Both the position numbers and the translations under genes were made by a program. Positions 34,137-43,014 of a stretch of 52,648 nucleotides of DNA are shown piece after piece. Position 1 is the first letter of the stretch, and every line of letters begins with the position of its first letter. The stretch covers positions 1 to 52,648 of the forward strand of contig JAJDAC010000013.1 in NCBI GenBank assembly GCA_029262065.1, written 5' to 3'. The notes under the pieces are model-generated. The model did no database searches. It was not told the origin of the DNA and saw only the letters and a program-made list of their open reading frames with translations. This DNA is from Candidatus Krumholzibacteriota bacterium. GTDB taxonomy: Bacteria; Krumholzibacteriota; Krumholzibacteriia; JAJRXK01.

Positions 34137-34957
34137 GCCACCTTCCGCCGATCGATGAGGGTCTCGATGCGATCGCGCAGTCCGTACTCGACGGCACGGC
34201 CGACGCCTCGACCATTGAACGATTTCACGCGCGGGTGGCCGAAGACGACAATCTGCGGTCTCACTTTGAAAGCCTGCGGAACACGTTCGCGGCGCTCGAC
34301 TCCCTCGACCGCGCGGAATCTCCGGCTGAGATACACCGCGCGGTCATGGAACAGGTCGCGATCGGTCGACCGCCCTCGCCAGTTCGAGTAGCCAACTCCG
34401 AACGCTGGCGCCCACGCCTGGGACGTGCTCGTGAATGGTTTGCCTTTGCCGCGGGAGCGGCGGCGGTTGCACTGCTCTCGGTGATGATCCCCAGCCTTTC
34501 GAACCGCACCGAGCCCTCGCTCAACGATGCCATGGGCACGCTGCTGCTGGCGAACTTCGATCGTTCCGCTACCGAGTCCCAGGCCTGGAGTTGGTCCGAG
34601 TCATGGGGGAGCGGCGAGGCTGTCATGCGCGAGGAATCGCATCGCACGGTGGTTAGCATTCATTTCCAGGGCACTGAGCCCACGACGATTGCGCTTGGTT
34701 TCGACCCCGAGCGGTTCGAGTTGGCAGAGTTCGGAGCAGCGGATGCCGTATCAAGCGCTCGCATTGACCGACCCGGTGCCCTGGAGTTGGTCTTGGGACA
34801 GCAGAACCACGTAGCCGTGGTGTTCACTCCTCGCGGTTCACCGAGTGGTTCCCCGGATATCGAGATCGGAGTTCTGACGTCGCGCGGTGATGTCAGGACC
34901 CGGCTGGGCAGCGGTTCCTCGGAGAATCTTTCGCCCGGCACCAACTTCGACGGATGA
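34133..34957 (+). CDS. Single-pass membrane protein, probable anti-sigma factor
   Basis: The 274-residue protein has a cytosolic N-terminus (about 1-100) of charged helices, one membrane segment (about 101-120; WFAFAAGAAAVALLSVMIPS) and an extracytoplasmic C-terminus (about 120-274) with beta character. This is the layout of ECF anti-sigma factors. No HxxxCxxC zinc motif is present, so it is not of the zinc-binding ZAS type. It overlaps the sigma gene by four bases, and 64 bases separate it from the repeat-protein gene. The GTG start fits the overlap. The identity rests on context and topology rather than a recognised family. The PrsW-type protease at 39871 could act on its membrane segment. 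Confidence 0.75.
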   Translation: MSHLPPIDEGLDAIAQSVLDGTADASTIERFHARVAEDDNLRSHFESLRNTFAALDSLDRAESPAEIHRAVMEQVAIGRPPSPVRVANSERWRPRLGRAREWFAFAAGAAAVALLSVMIPSLSNRTEPSLNDAMGTLLLANFDRSATESQAWSWSESWGSGEAVMREESHRTVVSIHFQGTEPTTIALGFDPERFELAEFGAADAVSSARIDRPGALELVLGQQNHVAVVFTPRGSPSGSPDIEIGVLTSRGDVRTRLGSGSSENLSPGTNFDG

Positions 34958-35021
34958 GAAGAGTACGTAGCAATAGACCCCTGAGGGTCAATTTCGAAAG
35001 ACCCGTGACCGGAGGTAGAAC

Positions 35022-36785
35022 ATGTCGAGTAAGGCAATACTGATCGGCATCGCGATCTTGGCCGTGGCGGTTGTGGCTTACTTTGGTGTTACCGGCTATC
35101 CGCCGTCCGAAGACGGAGCCGAGGGAACCATTGGGGTGGCCGAGCGTCACCAGACCACACAGATCAAGGCGTCGGACATCAAGCTGGAGGACCCCGAGTT
35201 CCAGCAATGGCTACAGAGTGACGTCGTGCAACGCATGATCACCGACGAAACCTTCACTCGGGTGTTTGCTCGGGCCGACGTCCAGGCTGCGCTGGCAAGT
35301 CCGCAAATGCAGGCCGCGTTGGCGAGCCCTCAGTTCCAGAAGGCCCTCGCTTCACCGGACTTCCAGGCGGCGCTGGCCAGCCCGGACTTCCAGGCTGCTT
35401 TGGCGTCGCCCGCGTTTCAGGCGGCTCTGGCCAATCCTCAGTTCCAACAGGCTCTGGCCAGCCCGGACTTCCAGGCCGCCTTGGCCAAGCCCGAGTTCCA
35501 GCAGGCCTTGGCCAACCCTCAGTTCCAGTCGGCCTTGGCCAACCCTCAATTCCAGTCGGCCCTGGCCAGTCCCGAGTTCCAGTCGGCCCTGGCGTCGCCT
35601 GAATTCCAGTCGGCTTTGGCCCGGCCCGAGTTCAGCTCGGCCATGGCCAGCGCGGAGTTCCAACAGGCTCTGGCCAGTCCGCAGTTTCACGCCGCGCTGG
35701 CCAACCCGGCAATTGCCCAGGCCCTGGCTTCGCCCGATTTCCGATCCGCGTTGGCGCGCCCGGAGTTTCGCGACGCCCTGGCTTCGCCGGACCTTCGCGC
35801 GTCCTTGGCCTCGGCCGAGTTCCAGCAGGCGCTGGCCAACCCGGAAATTCGCGACGCGATGGCTCGTCCGGAGTTTCAGCAGGCTTTGGCATCGGCCGAC
35901 CTGCGTCAGTCTTTCGGCCGGCCCGAATTCCGCGACGCGTTGGCGAACCCCGACGTTCGTCGGGCGCTGGCCTCGCCCGATTTCCAGGCGGCCCTGGCCA
36001 ACCCCGAGTTGAAGCAGGTCTTTGCCAAGCCCGAGATGCAGGCGGCCCTGGCCCGTCCTGACTTCCGTCAGGCATTGGCGAACCCCGACATGCAGGCTGC
36101 CTTGGCCCGGCCGGATTTCCGCAACGCTCTGGCGAATCCGGACATCCATGCCGCGTTGGCCAGCCCCGACCTGCGTGCGGCGCTAGCCCGACCCGAGGTG
36201 CGTGACGCCATGGCGCGTCCGCAGTTTGCCCAGGCATTGGCGAGCGCCGACATTCGCGCGGCGTTGGCGAACCCCGAGTTCCAGCAGGCGTTGGCTCGAC
36301 CCAACGTGCGCGACGCCATGGCCAACCCGCAGTTCACCGCCGCGCTGGCGAGTCCCCAGGTGCGTCAGGCTCTGGCCACGCCAGACTTCCGCGCCGCCTT
36401 GGCTGCTCCCGGCTTCCAGCAGGCTCTGGCCAACCCGGCCATGCGCCAGGCCATGGCGGCGCCAAACTTCCGTCGCGCCTTGGCTTCGGCCGACGTGAGG
36501 CAGATGTTGGCTCGTCCCGAAATGCGCGAAGCGATGGCCCAGCCGCAGGTCGTGGCGGCCTTGGCCTCGCCCAACTTCCGCTCGGTGCTGGCCCAGCCAA
36601 ACCTGCGTCAGGCGTTGGCGAATGCCGACTTGCGGCAGGTCATGGCCAACCCGGAAATGCGCCAGGTGATGGCGAAGCCCGATCTGCAGGCAGCGCTGGC
36701 GAACCCGGCGTTTCGTCAGGCGCTGGCCAATCCGGACTTCGTGCAGTCGATGGCTCGCGGTGATTTGAAGTCAAAGATCGACTAA
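35022..36785 (+). CDS. Membrane-anchored protein of 55 nine-residue repeats (STI1-like motif)
   Basis: The 587-residue protein starts with one hydrophobic segment (about 4-24) and a linker (25-59). Three degenerate nonamers follow (60-86), then 55 uninterrupted nine-residue units (87-581) and a short basic tail (LKSKID). The unit consensus is F-x-x-A-L-A-(S/N/R)-P-(D/E/Q), with position 1 hydrophobic, 4-6 Ala-Leu/Met-Ala, and Pro (rarely Ala) at 8. The Ser/Asn-Pro-Asp/Glu turns look like helix N-caps, so each unit may be a short helix in a regular solenoid or filament. By eye it resembles the NPxxxxxL repeats of STI1/ubiquilin domains that hold hydrophobic segments. GGAGGTAGAAC precedes the ATG. 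It is the third gene of the sigma unit and probably a sigma target. The family and function are not known to me. Confidence 0.9.
   Translation: MSSKAILIGIAILAVAVVAYFGVTGYPPSEDGAEGTIGVAERHQTTQIKASDIKLEDPEFQQWLQSDVVQRMITDETFTRVFARADVQAALASPQMQAALASPQFQKALASPDFQAALASPDFQAALASPAFQAALANPQFQQALASPDFQAALAKPEFQQALANPQFQSALANPQFQSALASPEFQSALASPEFQSALARPEFSSAMASAEFQQALASPQFHAALANPAIAQALASPDFRSALARPEFRDALASPDLRASLASAEFQQALANPEIRDAMARPEFQQALASADLRQSFGRPEFRDALANPDVRRALASPDFQAALANPELKQVFAKPEMQAALARPDFRQALANPDMQAALARPDFRNALANPDIHAALASPDLRAALARPEVRDAMARPQFAQALASADIRAALANPEFQQALARPNVRDAMANPQFTAALASPQVRQALATPDFRAALAAPGFQQALANPAMRQAMAAPNFRRALASADVRQMLARPEMREAMAQPQVVAALASPNFRSVLAQPNLRQALANADLRQVMANPEMRQVMAKPDLQAALANPAFRQALANPDFVQSMARGDLKSKID
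35280..36764 (+). repeat. Tandem array of 55 coding 27-bp units
   Basis: The repeats of the membrane-anchored protein are exactly 27 bases long without insertions. Neighbouring units keep protein identity but differ at many synonymous positions, e.g. units 10-13 use GCC TTG, GCC CTG and GCT TTG for Ala-Leu. The array is therefore old and held by selection on the protein, not a recent slippage product. Confidence 0.9.
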
Positions 36786-36812
36786 GCGGGGGTTGACCCC
36801 GACTGGTTGAAC

Positions 36813-36876
36813 CCGGCCGTCTGGCGAGCCGGTCACCGCAAGACGGCCGGACCCGCCCTCCCCCCCGAGGGCGGGT
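36813..36876 (+). terminator. Two adjacent perfect hairpins after the repeat-protein gene
   Basis: Stem 1: 36813-36822 with 36841-36850 (10 perfect pairs, 18-base loop). Stem 2: 36851-36860 with 36867-36876 (10 perfect pairs, loop of six C). The stems abut, 27 bases after the stop, and end 46 bases before the next start. No T-tract is present. Likely termination or 3'-end protection of the sigma-operon transcript, possibly with partial read-through. Confidence 0.6.
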
Positions 36877-36922
36877 TCGCTCGCTTTGTTCCACCGCGCA
36901 TTCCAGAGGTCAGCTCCGCTCC

Positions 36923-39874
36923 ATGTCTGCTCGTTGCCGTGTGCGTTTCGCTGCTCTCTTCCTTCTGGCCGTCTCCACATGCGTCACGGCAAACGCTCGC
37001 GCGCAACTCTACTCGTTGGAAACCGATGACCTGCGCCTGATCTATCTACACCCGGTTCATACCTATCTCGCTCCGCACATCGCCCGCTGTTTCCAGAACT
37101 CGCTTGAATTCCAGAAGCGCGCGTTCGACTTCGAATCGGACGAGAAGGTTACGGTAATACTCAGCGACTTCTCGGACATGGGAAACGCGGGTGCGGGGTC
37201 GGTGCCCCGCAACGGCATGGCGGTGATGATCGCTCCACTGGCGTTCACCTACGAAACGTATCCCGCCAACGAGCGCATGAACACGCTCATGAACCACGAG
37301 TTGGTGCACGTGGTGAACTTCGATCGAGCGGTGGGAAGCGATCGGTTCTTTCGAGGGCTATTTCGTGGCAAGGTTCGCGCGGTGGCCGAACATCCCGAGA
37401 CCATTGTCTACAACTACCTGACGGCTCCCCGCGCCAGCGCGCCCCGATGGTATCATGAAGGCATTGCGGTATTCGTGGAAACGTGGATGGCCGGAGGCAT
37501 TGGCCGCGCCCAGGGCTCGTACGATGAAATGGTGTTCCGCGCGATGGTGCGGGATGGAAGCCGATTCTACGACCCATTGGGACTGGTGGCCGAGGGCACG
37601 CAAACCGATTTTCAATTGGAAATGAACTCGTATTTGTATGGCGCTCGTTTCATGAGCTGGCTGGCGTACGAGCGTTCGCCTGCAAAGTTGATGGAGTGGG
37701 TGACTCGCGCGCCGGGAACCCGCGGCCACTACGCCCGGCAGTTCGGCAAGGTATTCGATCAATCGCTCGATGACGCCTGGCGAGAGTGGATTGCTTTTGA
37801 GCGGGAGTTTCAGGCCGCCAACCTCGATTCGCTACGGCGCTATCCGGTGACTTCCTTCCGTGACATTTCAAGTCGCGGCCTGGGATCCATCTCCAGAGCC
37901 TGGTACGATCCCGATGAGAGTAGATTATACGTGGCGCTGAACTATCCGGGACGGGTGGCGCATGTGGCGGCCATCGATCTGGCCACGGGCGACATCGAAA
38001 GCCTCGTGGACGTGAAGGGACCCGTGCTCTATAGCGTCACTTCGCTGGCGTGGGACGCTCAAAGTCGAAAGCTGTTCTACACCACCGACAATTCTGCCTA
38101 CCGCGATATTGTCGAACTGGATCCCAGCACCGGCGAGACACGGCTACTGATGGAAGACGCAAGGGTGGGCGATATCGTGGTGGACCCCAGTGACGGCGCG
38201 ATATGGGGCATCCGTCACTACAACGGAATCGCCACAATCGTTCGCATTCCCCAGCCGTACACCGAATGGAACCAGGTGGTATCGCTGGAGTACGGCACGG
38301 TTCCCTACGATCTCGACATTTCTCCCGACGGTCAAATGATCGCGGCCGGGTTTGCCACTGCCGATGGTCGCGCCGAGGTTCGGGTTCTCGACGCCCAGGC
38401 ACTGCGCGCGTCGGGCGAGATGGTCGTGCTGCACCATTTCGATTTCGGTACGACGATTCCCATGAATTTTGTCTTCACGCCCGACGGCGAACAGTTGATG
38501 GGATCTTCCAACTTGACCGGCGTTTCCAATCTGTTCCGTTTCGATCTGCAGCAGGGCAAATGGGACGCGCTGACCAACACCGAAACTGGCCTGTTCCGGC
38601 CGGTGCCCGTGTCGGCAGACAGCGTTGTTGCGTTTCGGTTCACCGGTCAGGGGTTCGTGCCCTCGTGGCTGGAGGTGTCGCCACTGGAAGACCTGAACGC
38701 CATCAGCTTCCTGGGGGCGCGCATGGTGGAGCGCTACCCGGAATTGGCTGGCTGGCGGGTGGGATCTCCGGCCGAGGTGCCGCTGGACTCGATGATTACC
38801 TATCGCGGATCGTATCCGGCCCTCGCCAGCCTGGAGCTCGAGGCAATCTATCCGGTGGTGGAAGGCTACAAGCACTACACCGCCGCGGGGCTAAGCATGG
38901 ACCTGGGAGACCCTCTGGGCCTGCATCGATTCCACGCCACGGCAAGCTATACGCCCGATGGACGGCTGGATGAAGATCAGCGGTTTCACGCCCAGGCGTC
39001 CTATCGGCGCTTCGATTGGCGCGTCAGTGCCAAGTACAACGACGCGGACTTCTACGATCTGTTCGGACCAACCAAGAACAGTCGCAAGGGCTACTCCCTG
39101 GGTTTGGGATGGACGAAGAATCTCATCAACGATGCGCCGCGCAAACTCGATTTCAATATCGACGTCGCCGGGTGGGGAAACCTGGAGACCCTGCCAGACT
39201 ACCAGAATGTGTCGGCGTCGTTTGAAGAGCTGCTTACCGGTACCGCAAGGCTTGATTGGAGCAACCTCCGGTTCTCCATCGGCGCCGTGGACTACGAGAA
39301 GGGAACCCGGGCGTCAGTCCACGTGTCAGACAATCATGTGAACGGCCGCAGTTTTCCCAGCCTGGTTGGTGAGGCCCATCTGGGTGTTCCCGGTTTGATG
39401 ACCAACTCATCGTGGTGGCTGCGAAGCGCAGCGGGAGTCGCGCCGGCCGACCGCGACGAGCCTTTCTCCAACTTCTTTCTCGGTGGGTTTGGCAACAACT
39501 GGGTGGATCGAGGGGAGACCAAGCGCTATCGCGAATGGTACGCTTTTCCGGGTTTCGAGTTGAACGAGCTGGGCGGCACGAACTTCGTGAAGACCATGGT
39601 CGACTGGAATCTACCGCCGCTGCGCTTTCGCCGTCTCGGTCGGCCTGGTCTATACGCCAGCTGGATAAGAGCCAGCCTGTTCGGTGCCGGACTGATCACG
39701 AACGTCGATAATTCCGCTCTGAGTATGAAGGCCGCGAGTTTTGGCGGGCAAATCGATTTGCGAATGACCTTGTTGTCCCACCTGAGATTCACCGCCTCCG
39801 TTGGCTATGCAGTTGGCATTCGTGAAGGCCGACGGCAAGACAACGAATTGATGTTCTCCTTGAAAATCCTGTGA
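36923..39874 (+). CDS. Secreted metallopeptidase-propeller-outer-membrane-barrel fusion
   Basis: The 983-residue protein has a signal peptide (about 1-28). A gluzincin-type peptidase domain (about 30-300) carries HELVH (His125, Glu126, His129) and a downstream HEGIAVFVET as candidate third-ligand region. Residues about 310-610 form a TolB-like beta-propeller (LYVALNYPGRVAHVA, DLDISPDGQMIAAGFAT, NFVFTPDGEQLMG). From about 640 to the end the sequence alternates in amphipathic strands and ends in FSLKIL, like an Omp85/surface-antigen barrel. The combination would place a protease and a sensor propeller on an outer-membrane anchor. It precedes the PrsW-like gene with a four-base overlap. It may degrade damaged envelope proteins, but the substrate is unknown. 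Confidence 0.85.
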   Translation: MSARCRVRFAALFLLAVSTCVTANARAQLYSLETDDLRLIYLHPVHTYLAPHIARCFQNSLEFQKRAFDFESDEKVTVILSDFSDMGNAGAGSVPRNGMAVMIAPLAFTYETYPANERMNTLMNHELVHVVNFDRAVGSDRFFRGLFRGKVRAVAEHPETIVYNYLTAPRASAPRWYHEGIAVFVETWMAGGIGRAQGSYDEMVFRAMVRDGSRFYDPLGLVAEGTQTDFQLEMNSYLYGARFMSWLAYERSPAKLMEWVTRAPGTRGHYARQFGKVFDQSLDDAWREWIAFEREFQAANLDSLRRYPVTSFRDISSRGLGSISRAWYDPDESRLYVALNYPGRVAHVAAIDLATGDIESLVDVKGPVLYSVTSLAWDAQSRKLFYTTDNSAYRDIVELDPSTGETRLLMEDARVGDIVVDPSDGAIWGIRHYNGIATIVRIPQPYTEWNQVVSLEYGTVPYDLDISPDGQMIAAGFATADGRAEVRVLDAQALRASGEMVVLHHFDFGTTIPMNFVFTPDGEQLMGSSNLTGVSNLFRFDLQQGKWDALTNTETGLFRPVPVSADSVVAFRFTGQGFVPSWLEVSPLEDLNAISFLGARMVERYPELAGWRVGSPAEVPLDSMITYRGSYPALASLELEAIYPVVEGYKHYTAAGLSMDLGDPLGLHRFHATASYTPDGRLDEDQRFHAQASYRRFDWRVSAKYNDADFYDLFGPTKNSRKGYSLGLGWTKNLINDAPRKLDFNIDVAGWGNLETLPDYQNVSASFEELLTGTARLDWSNLRFSIGAVDYEKGTRASVHVSDNHVNGRSFPSLVGEAHLGVPGLMTNSSWWLRSAAGVAPADRDEPFSNFFLGGFGNNWVDRGETKRYREWYAFPGFELNELGGTNFVKTMVDWNLPPLRFRRLGRPGLYASWIRASLFGAGLITNVDNSALSMKAASFGGQIDLRMTLLSHLRFTASVGYAVGIREGRRQDNELMFSLKIL

Positions 39875-40887
39875 CCGAGATCGTCCCCGCTCTGCTCGCC
39901 CTGCTGCCGGTTGTGGCTTTTCTTGCGTTGCTCCGCGGCATGGACGCCTATCGTCTGGTTCCGTTGCCATCGGCTCTGCAGTCTCTACTCGCGGGTGTTG
40001 TGGCCGCTGCATTGGCCGCTCTCATCAATCGGTTGGTATGGGAGGGCGCCCACCCACCCTGGCAGTTGATGTCCCGATACGTCGGTCCGACAGTGGAGGA
40101 GATTGCGAAAGGCGCTTGGCCCCTGCTGTTGGTGAGGCGAAACCGCTGTGGATTCCAGGTCGATGCCGCAATCCACGGGTTCGCGGCGGGCGCGGGGTTT
40201 GCGCTCATGGAGAATCTCTACTATTTGCGAACCCTACCCGACGCAAGCCACGCACTCTGGGCGGTACGCGGGCTGGGTACTGCGGTCATGCACGGTTGTA
40301 CCACCGCCATCGTGGGCATCGTGGCGAAGGACCTCTGCGATCGGCACGCCAGCACGGCACTTCATTGGTTGGTTCTGGCTTTGGTCCCCGCGATTGTCTT
40401 GCACTCCGCGTTCAATCACTTTCTCTTCGGGACCGTCGCCACCACGCTTCTACTGCTTACACTTTTTCCCCTGGTAACCCTTGCAGTGTTTGCCAGGAGC
40501 GAGCGCGCAACCCGTCGGTGGCTCGGAAGCGGCTTTGATACTGATACAGAACTGTTGGAACTCTTGTTTGCGGGCGAATTGCCGGCTTCGCCCGTGGGCC
40601 GGTATCTGGACTCGTTCCGTAGCAGTTTTGCTCCCGACGTGGTAGGCGACATGCTTTCCTATTTGCAGGTGAGTCTTGAGCTATCGGTACGCGCGAAAGG
40701 AATCCTGTTGGCGCGAGAGAGCGGGCTCGATTTGCCGGTGGGTGAAGATGTCGCGCCCAAGCTCAAGGAAATGCGGTGGCTCGAACAGCGGCTGGGGGCG
40801 GCGGGGCGACTTGCTTTGGGGCCGTTGGTCCATCGCAGTGCGCGTGACTTGTGGCAGGTGATGGCGTTGAAGGAGCGGCTTCGCTGA
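39871..40887 (+). CDS. prsW: PrsW-family intramembrane protease
   Basis: The 338-residue membrane protein carries the PrsW family motifs: EEIAK (Glu76, Glu77, Lys80) in a membrane segment, GFALMEN (Glu114), MHGCTT and LHSAFNH. About eight hydrophobic segments lie within residues 5-235, and a helical tail (about 240-338) follows. PrsW of Bacillus subtilis is the site-1 protease that cleaves the anti-sigma factor RsiW. Here an ECF sigma/anti-sigma pair lies 5 kb upstream on the same strand, so a similar role is plausible. It starts with GTG overlapping the preceding stop (GTGA) and ends 13 bases before a convergent STAS gene. Confidence 0.88.
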   Translation: MTEIVPALLALLPVVAFLALLRGMDAYRLVPLPSALQSLLAGVVAAALAALINRLVWEGAHPPWQLMSRYVGPTVEEIAKGAWPLLLVRRNRCGFQVDAAIHGFAAGAGFALMENLYYLRTLPDASHALWAVRGLGTAVMHGCTTAIVGIVAKDLCDRHASTALHWLVLALVPAIVLHSAFNHFLFGTVATTLLLLTLFPLVTLAVFARSERATRRWLGSGFDTDTELLELLFAGELPASPVGRYLDSFRSSFAPDVVGDMLSYLQVSLELSVRAKGILLARESGLDLPVGEDVAPKLKEMRWLEQRLGAAGRLALGPLVHRSARDLWQVMALKERLR

Positions 40888-40900
40888 GAACACGCCGGAT

Positions 40901-41185
40901 CTATTCGATGGTCAGGATCTGGTCCAGGCCAGCGTAGTGGAAGATATTGCGGATGTGGGGAGGAGCTTCCACCAAACGGAGTTCCTGCCCTTCAGCCTTC
41001 AGACGCTTGAAGGTTTGCAGAACCACGCCGATGCCAGCGCTCGCAATGTAGTCCAGTCCCGCCAGGTTGATGGTCAGAGGGCCCGTCGCTTGCCCCAGCG
41101 TTGCTTGGGCGGCCTCGACCTGGGCCGCGTCAAATCGGCCCGACAGCGCAAGGACACCGCCTTCACGTTCTTCGATCTTCAGCAT
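40901..41185 (-). CDS. STAS-domain anti-sigma factor antagonist
   Basis: The 94-residue protein is a single STAS domain: IEEREGGVLALSGRFD, INLAGLDYIASAGIGVVLQTF and the helix ending in GLDQILTI. Ser49 in DYIASAGI is the expected phosphorylation site. Phosphorylation by an RsbW-like kinase would block it and dephosphorylation by a SpoIIE phosphatase would free it. GGAGGAAAG lies directly before the ATG at 41185; longer readings are unsupported. The start overlaps the end of the RsbW-like gene by 23 bases. Confidence 0.92.
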   Translation of the reverse strand: MLKIEEREGGVLALSGRFDAAQVEAAQATLGQATGPLTINLAGLDYIASAGIGVVLQTFKRLKAEGQELRLVEAPPHIRNIFHYAGLDQILTIE

Positions 41186-41630
41186 CTTTCCTCCGCGCCA
41201 GCAGAACCACGGTAGTGGTGCTATCTCCGGCCTCGTGATGATAGTCGAGTGAATCGACCATGTGCAGAACCAGGTGGAGGCCCAGTCCTCCGGGTTGGCG
41301 TTGTTCCAGTGGCGCACGGGTGTCGACCCGAGGCGCGCTGCGCGGATCGAAGGCGTGGACGCCTCGATCCACGAACCGAAGGACCAGGGATTGGGGGCTT
41401 CCCGCACGGGTGCCGGCGATCACCTCGATCGGATGTTTGCCCTCTGGGTTGTACTTCACCAGGTTCGTGAACAACTCCTCGGCCACCAACTCGGCGCGTC
41501 GAACCAAGGAAGAATCCAGTGCCAGGCGCGCACAGTGGGTTCGGACGAACGAGAACAGGCCCTCCAGTGATTCCATTTCACGGGGTAGCGCCAACTGAAC
41601 GGTGTCGGTAAGTTCCAGATCCATGCTCAT
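41163..41630 (-). CDS. RsbW-like anti-sigma serine kinase (HATPase)
   Basis: The 155-residue protein is a GHKL ATPase of the RsbW type: VAEELFTNLVKY (N-box Glu and Asn), FVDRGVHAFDP (G1-like) and GGLGLHLVLHMVDS (G2). Such proteins phosphorylate a STAS antagonist and bind a sigma factor. It overlaps the STAS gene by 23 bases and precedes it in one operon. The matching phosphatase is likely the FHA-GAF-SpoIIE protein at 31642. No group-3 sigma-B-type factor is in the window, so its final target is unknown. Met at 41624 is an alternative start. Confidence 0.92.
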   Translation of the reverse strand: MSMDLELTDTVQLALPREMESLEGLFSFVRTHCARLALDSSLVRRAELVAEELFTNLVKYNPEGKHPIEVIAGTRAGSPQSLVLRFVDRGVHAFDPRSAPRVDTRAPLEQRQPGGLGLHLVLHMVDSLDYHHEAGDSTTTVVLLARRKDAEDRRT

Positions 41631-41772
41631 TCATTCTCGAGAGCTTGGCCGATATCCACGTACAGGAGCTTACCAGTCACCGCGACGCGCGACGAGTGGT
41701 ATCGCTTGTTTGAGCCATGGGTTATGTTATGTGGCCCTGCGGTAGCCGAGACTCGCAAAGGAAAACTGATCC

Positions 41773-43014
41773 GTGGCAAAGACAGCCTGCGTTACCAAGC
41801 AGCCCCAGGGGCTCGGATTCTTCGAGCGTTACCTGACCGTGTGGGTGTTGTTGTGCATTGGTCTGGGCATCCTGCTTGGACGAGTCGCACCCGGGATTGC
41901 GAAGTCGTTGGACGCAATGACCTTGAACGTCGGCGGGGCGCCGGTGGTCTCGGTTCCCATTGCCGCCTGCCTGTTCTTCATGATGTATCCCATCATGGTC
42001 AAGATCGACTTTGCCGAGGTTCTCAGGGCGGGACAAACCGCAAAGCCGGTCATTCTGACGTTGGTCGTCAACTGGGCCATCAAGCCTTTCACGATGTACG
42101 GGCTCAGCAGTTTCTTCCTGGGATACGTCTTCCTGCAGTTCATTGGGCCCGAGGCGGTGGACTACATAAAAGTACCGTTGGGCCTGAACCCCGAAGTGGG
42201 TGCGAGCTACGGCGAAGGCACGGTTGTTCTCGTCGACGGGTTGAAGATGCTCGAGGTGCCTCTGTGGCGGAGCTACCTGGCCGGCTGCATTCTGCTGGGG
42301 ATCGCCCCGTGCACCGCCATGGTTTTGGTGTGGGGTTACCTGGCCCGCGGCAACGACGGCCATACGCTGGTCATGGTAGCCATCAACTCGCTGGCCATGC
42401 TCTTCCTGTATGGGCCGTTGGGTGGGTACCTGCTGGGGGTGGGACGGCTGCCCGTGCCTTGGCAGGCGTTGTTGCTTTCCATAGCGGTCTACGTTGCGCT
42501 GCCGCTGGTGGCGGGCTACATCTCGCGCCGCTGGATCGTCGCTGCCAAGGGTGAGGTCTGGTTTCAGGAGCGTTTCCTGCACCGCTTGACTCCAATTACC
42601 ATCGTCGCGCTTTTGGCTACGCTCATTTTGCTGTTTTCTTTCAAGGGCGAGGTCATTACCGCAAACCCGCTCACGATTCTATGGATCGCCGTACCGTTGT
42701 TCCTGCAGACGGTACTCATCTTCGGTGTTACCTACGTGGTGGCTCGCTGGATGCGTCTGGACTATCGCAACGCCGCTCCCTCCGCGCTCATTGGCGCATC
42801 GAACCATTTCGAAGTTGCCATTGCCACGGCGGTCATGCTGTTCGGTCTATCTTCTGGTGCGTCGTTGGCGACGGTGGTGGGAGTACTGATCGAGGTTCCG
42901 GTCATGCTTCTGCTGGTTCGCGTTTGCTTGCGGACCGAGTCATGGTTCGCGAAGACCGCCAACGAAGTGGATGTCGCAACGCATGGTTCCGAGAAGAAGC
43001 ACGTCCTGTCGTGA
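41773..43014 (+). CDS. acr3: Arsenite efflux transporter, Acr3 family
   Basis: The 413-residue protein has about ten hydrophobic segments and Acr3 signatures: [20 protein letters not shown] near the second segment, [12 protein letters not shown] with the conserved Cys at about 179, and [17 protein letters not shown] near 345. Acr3 exports arsenite (and antimonite in some cases) using the proton motive force. The start is GTG. The stop overlaps the ArsC start by four bases. No ArsR-type regulator is adjacent; the gene is divergent from the RsbW-like gene with 142 bases between. Confidence 0.93.
   Translation: MAKTACVTKQPQGLGFFERYLTVWVLLCIGLGILLGRVAPGIAKSLDAMTLNVGGAPVVSVPIAACLFFMMYPIMVKIDFAEVLRAGQTAKPVILTLVVNWAIKPFTMYGLSSFFLGYVFLQFIGPEAVDYIKVPLGLNPEVGASYGEGTVVLVDGLKMLEVPLWRSYLAGCILLGIAPCTAMVLVWGYLARGNDGHTLVMVAINSLAMLFLYGPLGGYLLGVGRLPVPWQALLLSIAVYVALPLVAGYISRRWIVAAKGEVWFQERFLHRLTPITIVALLATLILLFSFKGEVITANPLTILWIAVPLFLQTVLIFGVTYVVARWMRLDYRNAAPSALIGASNHFEVAIATAVMLFGLSSGASLATVVGVLIEVPVMLLLVRVCLRTESWFAKTANEVDVATHGSEKKHVLS

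Noticed and set aside
34976-34989. Small hairpin (gaccc/gggtc) between anti-sigma and repeat genes as terminator
   Set aside because: Only five pairs and no T-tract; too weak, and the next gene has its own strong ribosome site.
35352-36237. Long minus-strand frames across the repeat array
   Set aside because: They mirror the 27-bp repeat on the opposite strand, have low-complexity products and no start context.
35280-36764. Repeat array with CRISPR-like regular period
   Set aside because: The 27-base units are contiguous without spacers and keep one open frame with a nine-residue consensus; they are coding.
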